NCBI GenBank assembly: GCA_938082505.1
Contig: CALLLH010000010.1
Location: forward strand, 1 to 64,000
Length of the DNA stretch: 64,000 nucleotides
Origin: an uncultured Flavobacteriales bacterium
GTDB lineage: Bacteria > Bacteroidota > Bacteroidia > Flavobacteriales_D > Sanyastnellaceae
Reading direction: 5' to 3'
Both the position numbers and the translations under genes were made by a program. Position 1 is the stretch's first letter. Every line of letters begins with the position of its first letter. Below, one piece after another: positions 1 to 9,293 of this stretch. The notes beneath the pieces were generated by a model, which saw only the letters and a list, made by a program, of their open reading frames with translations, had not been told where the DNA came from and made no database searches.

Positions 1-726
1 CTGCTCCACCACCTCACCCCAGCCGTTGCCCTCCTCCACGAGGTCGAGCATGCTCAGGCGGTACATGATGGCAAAGTCGGGGCCGCAGGCTTGGCGAATG
101 CGGGAAATGATCTCTTCTGGAAAACGCACCCGGTTGGCGAAATCGCCACCCCAAGTGTCGGTCCTGTGGTTGGTTTTGCGCACCAAAAACTGGTTGATGA
201 GGTAGCCTTCGGAGCCCATGACCTCCACGCCATCGTAGCCGGCTTCGCGGGCGAGCATGGCACACCGGACATAGGCCCGGATCGTGCGCTCGACGCCACG
301 TCCGCTGAGGACCCAGGGGCTGAACTTGCTGATGGGCGCCTTGCCCTTGGACGGGGCCACGCAGAACGGGTGGTAGCTGTAGCGGCCGCCGTGCAGGATC
401 TGCAGGGCGATGCGGCCGCCGGAGGCGTGGACGGCATCCGTGACCTGGCGGTGTTTGTCCGCTTGAGCCGAACGCATCAGGGTCGCGCCGTGGGGCGCCA
501 GTTTTCCAGCCCGATTGGGTGAGATGCCCCCGGTGACGATGAGCCCGGCACCGCCTTCGGCGCGTTCAGCATAGAACTTGGCGAGCTTGGTGAATCCGTC
601 CTTCTCCTCCTCGAGGCCCATGTGCATGGAGCCCATGATGGACCGGTTGGGCATGGTCATGCCGGCCACCTCCAGTGGCTGCAACAGATGGGGGTACTTC
701 GGATGGCGGGGAGCGGAACCGGTCAT
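1..726 (-). CDS. fadH: 2,4-dienoyl-CoA reductase, N-terminal part (runs off the window)
   Basis: This is the first 242 residues of an Old Yellow Enzyme-family flavoprotein; the rest lies beyond base 1. The family uses NADPH, FMN, FAD and a 4Fe-4S cluster to reduce 2,4-dienoyl-CoA during beta-oxidation of unsaturated fatty acids in the cytoplasm. Visible FadH-type landmarks are NRSIMGSMHMGLEE near residue 28, ALQILHGGRYSYHP near residue 105, AGYDGVEVMGSEGYLINQF near 162-180, and WGGDFANRVRFPEEII. I chose the ATG at 726 because the next residues align with the usual FadH N-terminus and no earlier in-frame ATG precedes the fold. The Fe-S and C-terminal Rossmann parts cannot be seen, so a related NADH:flavin oxidoreductase is the main alternative. 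Confidence 0.9.
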   Translation of the reverse strand, partial: MTGSAPRHPKYPHLLQPLEVAGMTMPNRSIMGSMHMGLEEEKDGFTKLAKFYAERAEGGAGLIVTGGISPNRAGKLAPHGATLMRSAQADKHRQVTDAVHASGGRIALQILHGGRYSYHPFCVAPSKGKAPISKFSPWVLSGRGVERTIRAYVRCAMLAREAGYDGVEVMGSEGYLINQFLVRKTNHRTDTWGGDFANRVRFPEEIISRIRQACGPDFAIMYRLSMLDLVEEGNGWGEVVEQ

Positions 727-778
727 GCCCCCAAGTTCGGACAATCGCGCCTTGTCCGGAGAAGGCAAAGGGAATTCC

Positions 779-1681
779 CTACTCGTCGCGCAGACAACGG
801 ACCGAGAAGCCGTTTTCGTAGTGGTTCGAATTCCTGTTGACCCCATCACTCATGGCCGCCAGGATCCGGTCAAATGCCGAACCTTCCGGTGCGGTGGGTG
901 TCGCCGTCCACCAAAACGCGACGTCTCCCAATCCTGTGAATTGGCCGCTGTCATCCCCGCCACGGACGCCTCCCGGCAATCCTGAAAAACCGTACAGGTC
1001 CGAACCATTTCCATCGGAATTCCAACCGTCCGTACTCTTGAGCTTGAATCCGATTTGGTCGGCCAAACCCCTGAAATTCCCGAAATCGCTGAGCTCGCCC
1101 CACGGCATGCCCAAGGCATTCTCCATCAACTTCCACTCATCGTCATCCGGCACGTGCCAACCTGCAGGACAAAGCCCACGTGGATCATCTACGGCATGCC
1201 AATTGTAGAGCCGTCCATACAGATCCAGCAATTCGGCATCCGCCTGATAGATACACTGGGCACCGGTCAACAGTGCGCTCCACACGGTATCCTCCGCAAC
1301 TCCAGGGATGGCACTGCCATCGGCATAGACCGAAGTGCGCAGGTTCTCGGCAAACCAGCATTGCTGGCCAATTTCCACCACGACATAACTGTAGCCGTCC
1401 ATGAATGGCGATTCACATGGTACACCGGCACAGGTGCCGAACAAGGTCAACAGTCCCGTCAAATCCGTGATGTTCATTTCACCATCGCCATCGTAATCCG
1501 GATCGTACCCGGGGTTTGGCGAATCGAACCCAGCATCATCCGGCATCAGAATCACGAGCAAAGACAGAATGTCCATCATGGTGTAGCAACCATTCAAGTC
1601 ATAATCAGGGTCATAATTCGGGTTCTGCTGGGCGCACAAGGTGCAGGACACCAGCAGAATACACAGGCAGGGCAATCGCAT
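779..1681 (-). CDS. Secreted FISUMP-domain protein with two dockerin-like calcium motifs
   Basis: The 300-residue protein begins with a signal peptide (hydrophobic core at residues 4-16, ending in CAQQ), so it is probably exported. Residues 22-85 hold two DPDYDxN/DGD-type acidic loops, each followed by MxDILSLL or ITDLTGLL, which resembles dockerin/EF-hand-like calcium-binding repeats. Residues 95-299 form a Fibrobacter succinogenes major paralogous (FISUMP) domain, recognised by GQQCWFAENLRT (105-116), LYGRLYNWHAV (154-164), GLCPAGWHVPDDDEW (169-183) and a terminal GFSVRCLRD. The domain's function is not known; it is common in secreted Bacteroidota proteins. No T9SS sorting domain follows it. 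The 65-bp gap upstream is noticeably A+T-rich. Confidence 0.85.
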   Translation of the reverse strand: MRLPCLCILLVSCTLCAQQNPNYDPDYDLNGCYTMMDILSLLVILMPDDAGFDSPNPGYDPDYDGDGEMNITDLTGLLTLFGTCAGVPCESPFMDGYSYVVVEIGQQCWFAENLRTSVYADGSAIPGVAEDTVWSALLTGAQCIYQADAELLDLYGRLYNWHAVDDPRGLCPAGWHVPDDDEWKLMENALGMPWGELSDFGNFRGLADQIGFKLKSTDGWNSDGNGSDLYGFSGLPGGVRGGDDSGQFTGLGDVAFWWTATPTAPEGSAFDRILAAMSDGVNRNSNHYENGFSVRCLRDE

Positions 1682-1746
1682 GCATTGAAGCTAACAGAAG
1701 AAGCTTGTAATACACTTATAATAAGTCCGACAGGAGAGAAAACGAG

Positions 1747-4700
1747 TCAGTCGAATTCCGGGAAACGGTCCACAAACTCATTGCGCCTGCCCCGCGACGG
1801 CAGAATCTGGTAAATGAACCGCCCCTCATCCTCCTTGACCCGACGCTTGTCATCCTTCAACTCCGTGATGGCATCGATGAATTGCTGGTCCTTGGAAGTG
1901 ACATTCATGACCCCATTGCGGTATTCGAAATAGTACCAATTCTCGTCGTCCAGGTGCAGATAAATCCTCAGGATGCCCGTGGTACCCGCAAGACTCCATT
2001 CAATGCGTCCCTTGATGCGCCTGAAAACGGGCTCCTTGTCCATGGACACAATGCCAATGCCGTTCTCTCCGCTGACGAAGGCATCCTCGGAGGGGTCCCA
2101 TGTCAGGTCGAGTCCGGTGAAGAGAAAGCGGTGCTGAATGCTGGCCGGGGTCTTCTTGAAAGCCCCCATCAGGGTCATCTCTCCCAGCACCTCATCCGCC
2201 CCTTCCAGCCCCAGCCACTCCCGCGTCGCGGCCTCGAACGTGGTCTCGCTGATGTTGAGCGGTATGGCCGTAGCCCAAACCTGTATGCGTTCGGCCAGCA
2301 TCTTCCACACCTGGTCATCGAAGGGGAAGTCCATCCCCACCGTCACGGACGCTTCAATTCCAGTGCCGGTGGGAAACACCTTCATCGTGCCCGCAGACCG
2401 CTGTGTCACCAATCCGTAGTCCACGGGAAGGGTCACGGGGCCGCTTCCCGTCACGGCGCAATCGCCCGCCTTCAACTCGATCAAAGTGCCCGGCAGGTCG
2501 GGTTGGAGCATCTTTTCAGGAGTGCCCGCCTGGTAGGTCGAGTTGCGCTTGTCATACCGCAGTTCGCCGGTAGCCGCCAGAATCCGGAATTCATCATGGC
2601 TCCGGACTTCATCCACAAACGCTCCGTAGGGCCCTCCGCCCGGCTCATCCACATCCCGCAGATAGGCGCCGATGCCGAGGTGGGCCATCATCGGGGTCTT
2701 CATCGTGGTGTCAATGGGAATCCGAACGTCCTTGGGGTCGATGACCGCCGTGAAGAGGAGCTGCTCCTTGTCGGTCTCCGGACAGGCCGCTTCAAGGGTC
2801 ACGGCACCATCAAATTCCAGGTGTTCACGCGCAGCCGCCAACCTGACCTTGCCCGAAAAGCCGAAAAACGAACTCAAACCGAACCCGTCCTGGATCGGAA
2901 TCGTTCCAGAACCGATGGTCTCCCCGCTGGTGTCCACCTCGACCTCATCCAATCGGATCAACTGCTCCAGGCCGTTCTCGTCCTCGTAGAACATACTCGC
3001 GCTGGCCTCGTAGTCAAACCGTCCGAGGATATTCACATCGGCATCGAAGAGGCGGTGGTGACGCGTCACGACATTGGCGACGATCACGGCCTTCGTCAAC
3101 TGGTCCAGCTGGGCCCGCCGACGGACGATGACCTTGCCGCTGTCCGGCTCCACGAAGGCATCCGCCGTGCGGATGAACTTGACCGATTCACATTGCAGCA
3201 CCGCCTCGCTGACATCATAGATGGCGGTCGGCGCCAGGAAGTTCAGGCTGTCCTGGTCCGCCCTGACCGAATAGAAATTGGAACTGGAAGAGGCTTCGTC
3301 CGTGTCGATGATGAAATCATCCAGCGGCTCCCGGCTCGAAGTCATCTCCATCTCGTCCTTGTCCATGAACCACTTGAATTCATCCATGAAACAGATGTAC
3401 TGGTTGGCCGGCAATTCGATCATGGTCTCTCCGTCGTTCGAGGCGAACTCTCCGACACGTTCGCCGAAATCAATGTCGCAATGGACATTGTCCGTCCTGA
3501 ATGCCAAGGCGCCCTCCACCCGCTGGTCGAGCTGGAACGAGGCCGTATCCGAGAGGATGTGACTGCGGTTGAACCTGTACAACCGGGACCCCAGTTCAGC
3601 TCCGCTGAAGCGCATGCGGCCGTCGCCGGTCATGCCTGCCTCACCCAACACGAGTCCACCCTCCAATTCACTCTCGCCCGAAAAGAAACGAAGGGGGACT
3701 TCCCTGGAACGGGCCACCATCTGCAGGTCACGGGGCCGGAAAACGACATCGATATCCTCTCCTTGCACCTCGGGAACGGCCGGTGGTCCCGCCGCTTCCC
3801 TGTTCGTGAACACCTGCGCCACCCCCCTGGTGCTGTCCGGCAACAGGACGAAGCGGTCACTTTCTGCATGGGACGTCCTGAAATCCAGCCTTCCACCGCC
3901 CTGCAGTCCGCCACCATCCAAAGTGAGATCCTGATCGAAGGTGCCCACTCCTCCGTAGACGTCATACCCCCCAGTCGGCGTGGATGTCGTGAAGCCGAGG
4001 TGCAGGTCATCCATCACCCGCAAATCCTCCTTCAACGGTGGCAGGAGGTCACCGGATTCAAGTGTGCCCTGGAACACGAGTTCCCTGCGTCCCAATGCGT
4101 CCAGACTATCCAACGTGAACGGTTCCACCACAAAGCGGAACCGTTCCCTTTCGTAGGCTCCACCTTCAATGGCCTCATCATCCCAGTGCACATAGCTGGG
4201 CTCATTGGTCACCAAAACCGGGTATTCCGGATAGGCCTCGCTCAAGCGTCCGGAGCGGTTGATCGGCACATCCACCCGCAGAACACCCTGGATGTATTCC
4301 AGTTTGTTCTTGACCAGCTTTCGCTTGGGCCTCCCCCGCACATCACGCTCTTCTTCATCGTTGACCCGCAACTTGCATGTTTCCACTGCATTAAGATCGA
4401 TGGAAAAGGACTCGTAATCAAAAGCATAATCGGACCCGTCGAACTGGAGATTGCCCGCACGCACCCCGCCGGCGAAATCGAAATCGCGGTCCTCTCCAAT
4501 CACCACCTGCCCGTTCCGCGGTTCGATGATGACCCCGCGGTCCCGCGAGACATCCACCCGGGCCACGCCTTCCACCGTAAGCCTCCCGTTGAGCAGGCTG
4601 ATCTCACCGTGCTGGCCTCCCACTGTTTCCGACCTGAAAAAGAGCACATCGAAGTCCCGGCGGCCCGCCGCATTCGCCAAATCCGCAAACAGCTTTTCCG

Positions 4701-6297
4701 TCGCGGTTGCCTTGCGTTCCTCGAGGTCCATTTCCAGGTAACCCTGGTGCGCAAGTCCGATCATCATCGCCCGGGTCTTCGGCTCGCTCAAGCGCAAACT
4801 GCTCCCGAGTTCCATGCTCGTGAAGGTGGAATCACCCGTTCCCTTGACATGGTTCCGCACCCGAACCAACGGGTGAATCGGGTCTATCCCCTGCATGTCG
4901 CGGAACAGGTCCAGGTCGAAAAAGTCATCGCTCGTCAGCACGGCCGTGGAGCGCACGGAACCCGGTGGGCCCTCGAGGCGGATCCGCGTGTCCTGAAGCT
5001 GCCAGGAAAGGACACTGCAATCGAGAAAGAGGTTGTGATAGGAATCCGAGAAAGGACGGGGGCCGAGGCCCTCCTCCGTCCTGATCAGGGAAAGCGTGCC
5101 CGAATTCAGGTTGAACCGCAGATTCAACTCCGGATGATACAAGCTGTCTGCCCCCAGGCGCAGCGCCGCCTCCACGCCCTGGCCACTGAACTGGTCGGCC
5201 CTCAGGATGAACAGGGTGGAACGGCATTGCACCATCACCGTATCCCCTTTGCGGAACACCAGCTTGGCGGGTTCTTCCTGGCTGCCCTTTCCCTGCAACT
5301 CGGCTCCGCGCACGGTCAGACCGCCCTCGAAATCCACCCCGGGCACGATATCGGGCATGGAAAGCCTGTTGATGTAGGTATCGAAGCGCGGATACCGCGC
5401 CGCATCCGTCGCCGCTCCCGTCTTCTCATCCCGCCTGCGCACCCTCGCTTTGTCCGTCAATTGCCCCAGCAAGGGGTCCGGGAAAAGCGATGTGGTGAAC
5501 CGGGCCGAGTCCACGGTCAGGGAAGGACTCTTCAGTCGAATGGAAAACACCTCGAAATCGGCATAATTGAGCGCGGGATCCCAGCCTGAGCGCCCCCAAT
5601 CCACGCGACCGCTGCGGCCCTCGAAGCGTTCCGCACCATAATCGTATTCGCCACCCGTCCGTTGCACAAGCAGGGTGTCCCCCTTCGCCAGCGCCATCAA
5701 ACGGCCGGAGGGCCCGAAAATGAACCGGGGAGCACCTTCATTTTCCGGCATTGAAATCGCCATGGGGCCATCAAAAGACCACTGCACGGATTTGGACGAA
5801 TAGAACACGCCATCCAAGAGCAGATCCTTGCCCAACGGCAGCAAAACAGCGAAGTCCTTGGCACTGCGCCGATCGCCCATCGCCCTTTCTACTGCCGCAT
5901 CCCAAGCGGAAAATGGAATCCGGAGCGAATCCCCACTCAAAGCCGCCTGAACACTGCGCGCATATCCGAATTGCTCCGGAAAGGCCCCCAGGTTGGCTGC
6001 ACCGATTTCCTCAAGACGACGTACGAAGACTTCCGTGATGGACACCGGTGACAAGGGGTCGAGCAACAAGGGCTTCAATTCCTTCTCGAGAAACTGCTCG
6101 GCATCCCGGTCATACGTCGACACTTGCTTGGCCAAGGCATCCACGGCTTTCTCCAAGGCCACGAGGTCCACCCCGTCCTGCGCCCATCCCACGCCCGTCG
6201 TCGCGGCCATGAGCAGACAGGTGGCCCACCTGGCCAAGCGCGAAGACAGGCCCGTGCAAGGCCGTTCCACTTCTGGTGCAGTATCCACAGTATCCAT
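1747..6297 (-). CDS. Large secreted or envelope protein of unknown function (1516 residues)
   Basis: I do not recognise this gene. It starts with a plausible signal sequence: a basic stretch (SSRLARW), then a hydrophobic core at residues 26-39 ending in WAQDG. After a short helical segment the protein is almost entirely predicted beta-rich, with many alternating polar/hydrophobic strands and recurring Gly-rich turns such as LTLDGGGLQGGGRLDFR and GEAGMTGDGRMRFSGAELG. That pattern is reminiscent of AsmA/TamB-like or other long beta-groove envelope proteins, but this is only an impression. A methionine 46 codons upstream is in frame, but I prefer the ATG at 6297 because it is followed directly by the signal sequence and leaves a 58-bp divergent intergenic region. 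It has no T9SS C-terminal domain and ends FVDRFPEFD. Confidence 0.75.
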   Translation of the reverse strand: MDTVDTAPEVERPCTGLSSRLARWATCLLMAATTGVGWAQDGVDLVALEKAVDALAKQVSTYDRDAEQFLEKELKPLLLDPLSPVSITEVFVRRLEEIGAANLGAFPEQFGYARSVQAALSGDSLRIPFSAWDAAVERAMGDRRSAKDFAVLLPLGKDLLLDGVFYSSKSVQWSFDGPMAISMPENEGAPRFIFGPSGRLMALAKGDTLLVQRTGGEYDYGAERFEGRSGRVDWGRSGWDPALNYADFEVFSIRLKSPSLTVDSARFTTSLFPDPLLGQLTDKARVRRRDEKTGAATDAARYPRFDTYINRLSMPDIVPGVDFEGGLTVRGAELQGKGSQEEPAKLVFRKGDTVMVQCRSTLFILRADQFSGQGVEAALRLGADSLYHPELNLRFNLNSGTLSLIRTEEGLGPRPFSDSYHNLFLDCSVLSWQLQDTRIRLEGPPGSVRSTAVLTSDDFFDLDLFRDMQGIDPIHPLVRVRNHVKGTGDSTFTSMELGSSLRLSEPKTRAMMIGLAHQGYLEMDLEERKATATEKLFADLANAAGRRDFDVLFFRSETVGGQHGEISLLNGRLTVEGVARVDVSRDRGVIIEPRNGQVVIGEDRDFDFAGGVRAGNLQFDGSDYAFDYESFSIDLNAVETCKLRVNDEEERDVRGRPKRKLVKNKLEYIQGVLRVDVPINRSGRLSEAYPEYPVLVTNEPSYVHWDDEAIEGGAYERERFRFVVEPFTLDSLDALGRRELVFQGTLESGDLLPPLKEDLRVMDDLHLGFTTSTPTGGYDVYGGVGTFDQDLTLDGGGLQGGGRLDFRTSHAESDRFVLLPDSTRGVAQVFTNREAAGPPAVPEVQGEDIDVVFRPRDLQMVARSREVPLRFFSGESELEGGLVLGEAGMTGDGRMRFSGAELGSRLYRFNRSHILSDTASFQLDQRVEGALAFRTDNVHCDIDFGERVGEFASNDGETMIELPANQYICFMDEFKWFMDKDEMEMTSSREPLDDFIIDTDEASSSSNFYSVRADQDSLNFLAPTAIYDVSEAVLQCESVKFIRTADAFVEPDSGKVIVRRRAQLDQLTKAVIVANVVTRHHRLFDADVNILGRFDYEASASMFYEDENGLEQLIRLDEVEVDTSGETIGSGTIPIQDGFGLSSFFGFSGKVRLAAAREHLEFDGAVTLEAACPETDKEQLLFTAVIDPKDVRIPIDTTMKTPMMAHLGIGAYLRDVDEPGGGPYGAFVDEVRSHDEFRILAATGELRYDKRNSTYQAGTPEKMLQPDLPGTLIELKAGDCAVTGSGPVTLPVDYGLVTQRSAGTMKVFPTGTGIEASVTVGMDFPFDDQVWKMLAERIQVWATAIPLNISETTFEAATREWLGLEGADEVLGEMTLMGAFKKTPASIQHRFLFTGLDLTWDPSEDAFVSGENGIGIVSMDKEPVFRRIKGRIEWSLAGTTGILRIYLHLDDENWYYFEYRNGVMNVTSKDQQFIDAITELKDDKRRVKEDEGRFIYQILPSRGRRNEFVDRFPEFD

Positions 6298-6355
6298 TCT
6301 GTTGATTCGGGAAATTAAACGTCCGGAAGCCCGCATCGGTATCTTGCCGGCCAGG

Positions 6356-8242
6356 ATGTTCCAACTGTTGCGCACAATCCAAGCCCGACCACAGCTGGTG
6401 CCGAGATGGGTCATCTTCACGATTGACCTTTCCATGGGCGTCGTTGCCCTGGGACTGGCTTACGCCGTGCGGTTCGAATTCGCCCCACCCAACCATGAAC
6501 TCGAGGCGGCCCGGCGGTTCCTGCCATCGTACCTCGTCATCCGCGCATTCGCGATGATCGCATTCCGGACGTTCGCCGGCATCATCAGGTTCAGCGGCAG
6601 CCGGGATGCCCGCAGGGTGCTCCTCTCCCTCTCCTTGGGTACGGCCCTGTTCCTCGCATTGGACCTGTCGGCCCTGTCCATGGGGAGGGCTTATCCCATT
6701 CCCCTGAGTGTCATCGCCATTGAACTGCTGGCTTCGGCCGTTCTCCTCATCGGATTCCGGATCACCGTGAGGTCCATCTACGAGCGATTCCAGACGGCGC
6801 GTCCCACACCGGTCATCATCTTCGGCGCAGGTGAAGCCGGCATCATCACGAAGCAAGCCGTGGAACGACCGAATGCGGATCCCCTGAGGGTCGTCGCCTT
6901 TCTCGATGACGACGTCAAGAAGCAGGGCAAACGCATGGACGGGGTGCCCATCTTCCCTGCGGACGACCTCGCAGAAGTCCTCGCAGAACACAAGGCCAAG
7001 CGGCTGATCGTCTCCATCCAGCGGCTGTCGCCCTTGAGAAAAGCGGCCATCATCGATGCTGCCCTCGATGCCGGCCTGCGGGTCATGGACGTGCCTCCTG
7101 CACAGCGGTGGATACAAGGAGAACTCAGCGCGGGACAGCTGCGCGACATCCGCATCGCAGATCTGTTGGGACGCCCCGTCATAGAACTCGACGCTACCGC
7201 GATTGCGGAGCAGGTAGGCGAGGCACGCATCCTCGTGACCGGCGGCGCGGGATCCATCGGTTCGGAATTGGTGCTCCAGGCCCTGGAGCGCGGTGCGGAT
7301 CGCGTCATGGCCATCGACATCGCCGAGACGCCGCTCCACGACCTCAGACTGTTGGTCCATTCAAGAATGGGCGACGCCGGAGAAAAACTGGAGGCGCGCA
7401 TCGCCGATGTGCGGGATGATGCAGCCATGATGGCACTGTGCAGGGAGTTCAGACCGGACGTGATCTACCATGCCGCAGCCTACAAACACGTGCCCGTCAT
7501 GGAGTCCCAACCGGAAGCGGCGTGGCACACCAACGTCCTGGGGACGGCCAATGTCATCCGGGCCGCGCTATCCCAAGGGGCTGGCACCTTCGTCCTCATC
7601 AGCACCGACAAGGCCGTCAACCCCACGAGCATCATGGGGGCCTCCAAGCGCATGGCGGAATTGGTCGTCAGGAGCATGGGCGAAGGCCAGGGCATGAAGT
7701 GCGTCATCACACGGTTCGGCAATGTGCTCGACAGCAACGGCAGTGTCATCCCGCTCTTTCGGAAACAGATCGAGGCCGGGGGGCCCTTGACGTTGACACA
7801 TCCCGAGGTGACCCGGTATTTCATGACGATCCCGGAAGCGGTCCAGTTGGTGATGGAAGCGGCTGCAACCAGCGAGGGAGACGACATTTTCGTCTTTGAC
7901 ATGGGAGAACGCGTCCGCATCTCCGATTTGGCGAGGCGGATGATCCGACTTGCCGGTTTGGTGGAGGGGCAGGACATCACCGTGGAGGTCATCGGGTTGA
8001 GGCCCGGCGAGAAATTGCACGAGGAACTCATGAGCGGCAAGGAGAATCTGCTCCCCACGCACCATCCCAAGATTCTGCGGGCAGCGCGCGCCGAAGTGGA
8101 CCGTGACGCCGTGCGCTTGACCCTGGAGGAAGCCACGGCAGCCATGGAGCGTCACACATGGACCGAGGAAGACGTGCGCAACACCTTCACCCGACATTTG
8201 CCCGAATACATGCCCTTCGTCAAGGAACACAGCCCAACATGA
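6356..8242 (+). CDS. CapD/FlaA1/WbpM-type membrane nucleotide-sugar dehydratase/epimerase
   Basis: The 628-residue protein has about four N-terminal membrane helices (roughly residues 15-125), a CoA-binding-like Rossmann domain (about 140-260) and a C-terminal short-chain dehydrogenase domain of the Polysacc_synt_2 type. The NAD(P)-binding motif GGAGSIG is at 296-302, and STDKAVNPTSIMGASKR carries the Met-Lys active-site variant typical of this group. Relatives convert UDP-N-acetyl sugars to 4-keto-6-deoxy forms for capsule, O-antigen or glycan synthesis. The ATG at 6356 was chosen because MFQLLRTIQARPQLVPRW directly precedes the first helix. No other polysaccharide gene is adjacent. It overlaps the next gene by ATGA. 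Confidence 0.88.
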   Translation: MFQLLRTIQARPQLVPRWVIFTIDLSMGVVALGLAYAVRFEFAPPNHELEAARRFLPSYLVIRAFAMIAFRTFAGIIRFSGSRDARRVLLSLSLGTALFLALDLSALSMGRAYPIPLSVIAIELLASAVLLIGFRITVRSIYERFQTARPTPVIIFGAGEAGIITKQAVERPNADPLRVVAFLDDDVKKQGKRMDGVPIFPADDLAEVLAEHKAKRLIVSIQRLSPLRKAAIIDAALDAGLRVMDVPPAQRWIQGELSAGQLRDIRIADLLGRPVIELDATAIAEQVGEARILVTGGAGSIGSELVLQALERGADRVMAIDIAETPLHDLRLLVHSRMGDAGEKLEARIADVRDDAAMMALCREFRPDVIYHAAAYKHVPVMESQPEAAWHTNVLGTANVIRAALSQGAGTFVLISTDKAVNPTSIMGASKRMAELVVRSMGEGQGMKCVITRFGNVLDSNGSVIPLFRKQIEAGGPLTLTHPEVTRYFMTIPEAVQLVMEAAATSEGDDIFVFDMGERVRISDLARRMIRLAGLVEGQDITVEVIGLRPGEKLHEELMSGKENLLPTHHPKILRAARAEVDRDAVRLTLEEATAAMERHTWTEEDVRNTFTRHLPEYMPFVKEHSPT

Positions 8243-8637
8243 ACCAGGACCCCGCACAGGAATCCCGTCTGCTGGAAGACATACGCAGCTACTTCGGCTA
8301 CGCTGAGGACCAACTCGAATTCATCTGGAATACGCAGGATGGCATCCACGAAGCCTCCCTGTTCACCTACAATCCGAGACACACCCACCGTTTCCTCTTC
8401 CACCGGGCAACGGGATCCACCCGCCAACAGGCACTGCAAGCCCTGCTGGACTACACCCAGGACCACAAGGACAAGGACCAGAGCTACACCATACAATGGC
8501 GTGTGGCAGGCGAAGGCGAACTGCTCACGAGTTATTTCAGTGCGGGCAACATCCTCCTCGCCCTCGACAAGTTCTTCGCTGGCCGGGATCCGCATACCGT
8601 CCAGGTGTACAGCGTCATCCTCAATCCCCTGAGTTGA
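8239..8637 (+). CDS. Small conserved protein, function unknown
   Basis: The 132-residue soluble protein lacks a signal peptide or membrane helix. Its start ATG overlaps the stop codon of the dehydratase gene (ATGA at 8239-8242), so translation is probably coupled. Aromatic-rich segments YFGYAEDQLEFIWNTQDG and the C-terminal YSVILNPLS are visible. I do not recognise a named domain; similar small proteins occur in Bacteroidota. It is followed, with another overlap, by a YigZ-family gene, so the three genes look like one transcript. Confidence 0.72.
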   Translation: MNQDPAQESRLLEDIRSYFGYAEDQLEFIWNTQDGIHEASLFTYNPRHTHRFLFHRATGSTRQQALQALLDYTQDHKDKDQSYTIQWRVAGEGELLTSYFSAGNILLALDKFFAGRDPHTVQVYSVILNPLS

Positions 8638-9248
8638 TCCTCCGGGACGCCTTTCCCACACTGGCCTCCGAGGGGTCCGGCCTTCACAAGGCCAAGGGGA
8701 GCAAGTTCCACGGATACGCCTTTCCCCTCCCCTTCGCCGACGAGTCCGCGGCTGAAGATGCGGTCGCCCGGCACCTCGATGCCGTAAGGGAGTCTCATCA
8801 TTCGGCGCGCCATGTCTGCTATGCATGGCAATTCGGTCCCGACCGTTTCCGTGCGGCAGATGACGGCGAACCCTCGGGCAGCGCCGGAATGCCGATCCAT
8901 GGCGTTCTGAGGTCCCATGACCTGCATTGGACCCTCATCGCTGTGGTCCGTTACTTCGGTGGAACCAAACTGGGCGTGGGCGGACTCATCGAGGCCTACC
9001 GCACCGGAGCGCAAGAAGCCGTCCTCGATGCAGGCACACGGGAGTCATTGCTGATGACCCCGCTGACCTTTGGCTATGCCCCTGACCTGACGCGCCACGT
9101 CATGCAGGCCCTGCAGCAGGAAGACGCGCGCATCAAAGCCGAACGCTACACCGATCGATGCCTGATCGACATCGAAGTCCGCAGTGGCCGGGCTTCAGCC
9201 TTGACCGCGACCCTGCTCGACATTCATGGCGTCCAGGCCATCGATTGA
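8634..9248 (+). CDS. YigZ/IMPACT family protein
   Basis: The 204-residue protein has the UPF0029/IMPACT N-terminal domain, seen in the signature ADDGEPSGSAGMPIHG followed by RYFGGTKLGVGGLIEAYRTG, and a small C-terminal domain. The fold is related to an RNase PH/EF-G domain IV-like module; the bacterial role is not established. The likely start is TTG at 8634, which overlaps the upstream stop as TTGA. Translation from there gives an N-terminus (ILRDAFPTLASEGSG) of the length usual for the family, whereas the open frame further upstream reads low-complexity Arg/Gly/Pro sequence antisense in character. Confidence 0.9.
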   Translation: MILRDAFPTLASEGSGLHKAKGSKFHGYAFPLPFADESAAEDAVARHLDAVRESHHSARHVCYAWQFGPDRFRAADDGEPSGSAGMPIHGVLRSHDLHWTLIAVVRYFGGTKLGVGGLIEAYRTGAQEAVLDAGTRESLLMTPLTFGYAPDLTRHVMQALQQEDARIKAERYTDRCLIDIEVRSGRASALTATLLDIHGVQAID

Positions 9249-9293
9249 AGGTCGGGCGCAAAAACCCCATCCGAGGCCGACGGAGAACCCCGG

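Noticed and set aside
1714-1724. CTTATAATAAG inverted repeat in the A+T-rich gap after the large unknown gene
   Set aside because: Arms of 5 A/T-rich pairs are too weak for a terminator, and short A/T palindromes are common by chance.
1882-5589. Long open frame on the plus strand antisense to the large unknown protein
   Set aside because: It is rich in His, Arg, Pro and Gln with no signal sequence or domain, typical of a GC-driven shadow frame; the minus-strand frame has a signal peptide and continuous beta-strand patterning.
9249-9293. Terminator between convergent yigZ and methyltransferase genes
   Set aside because: The AACCCC words here are direct, not inverted, repeats; no stable hairpin with a T run is visible.
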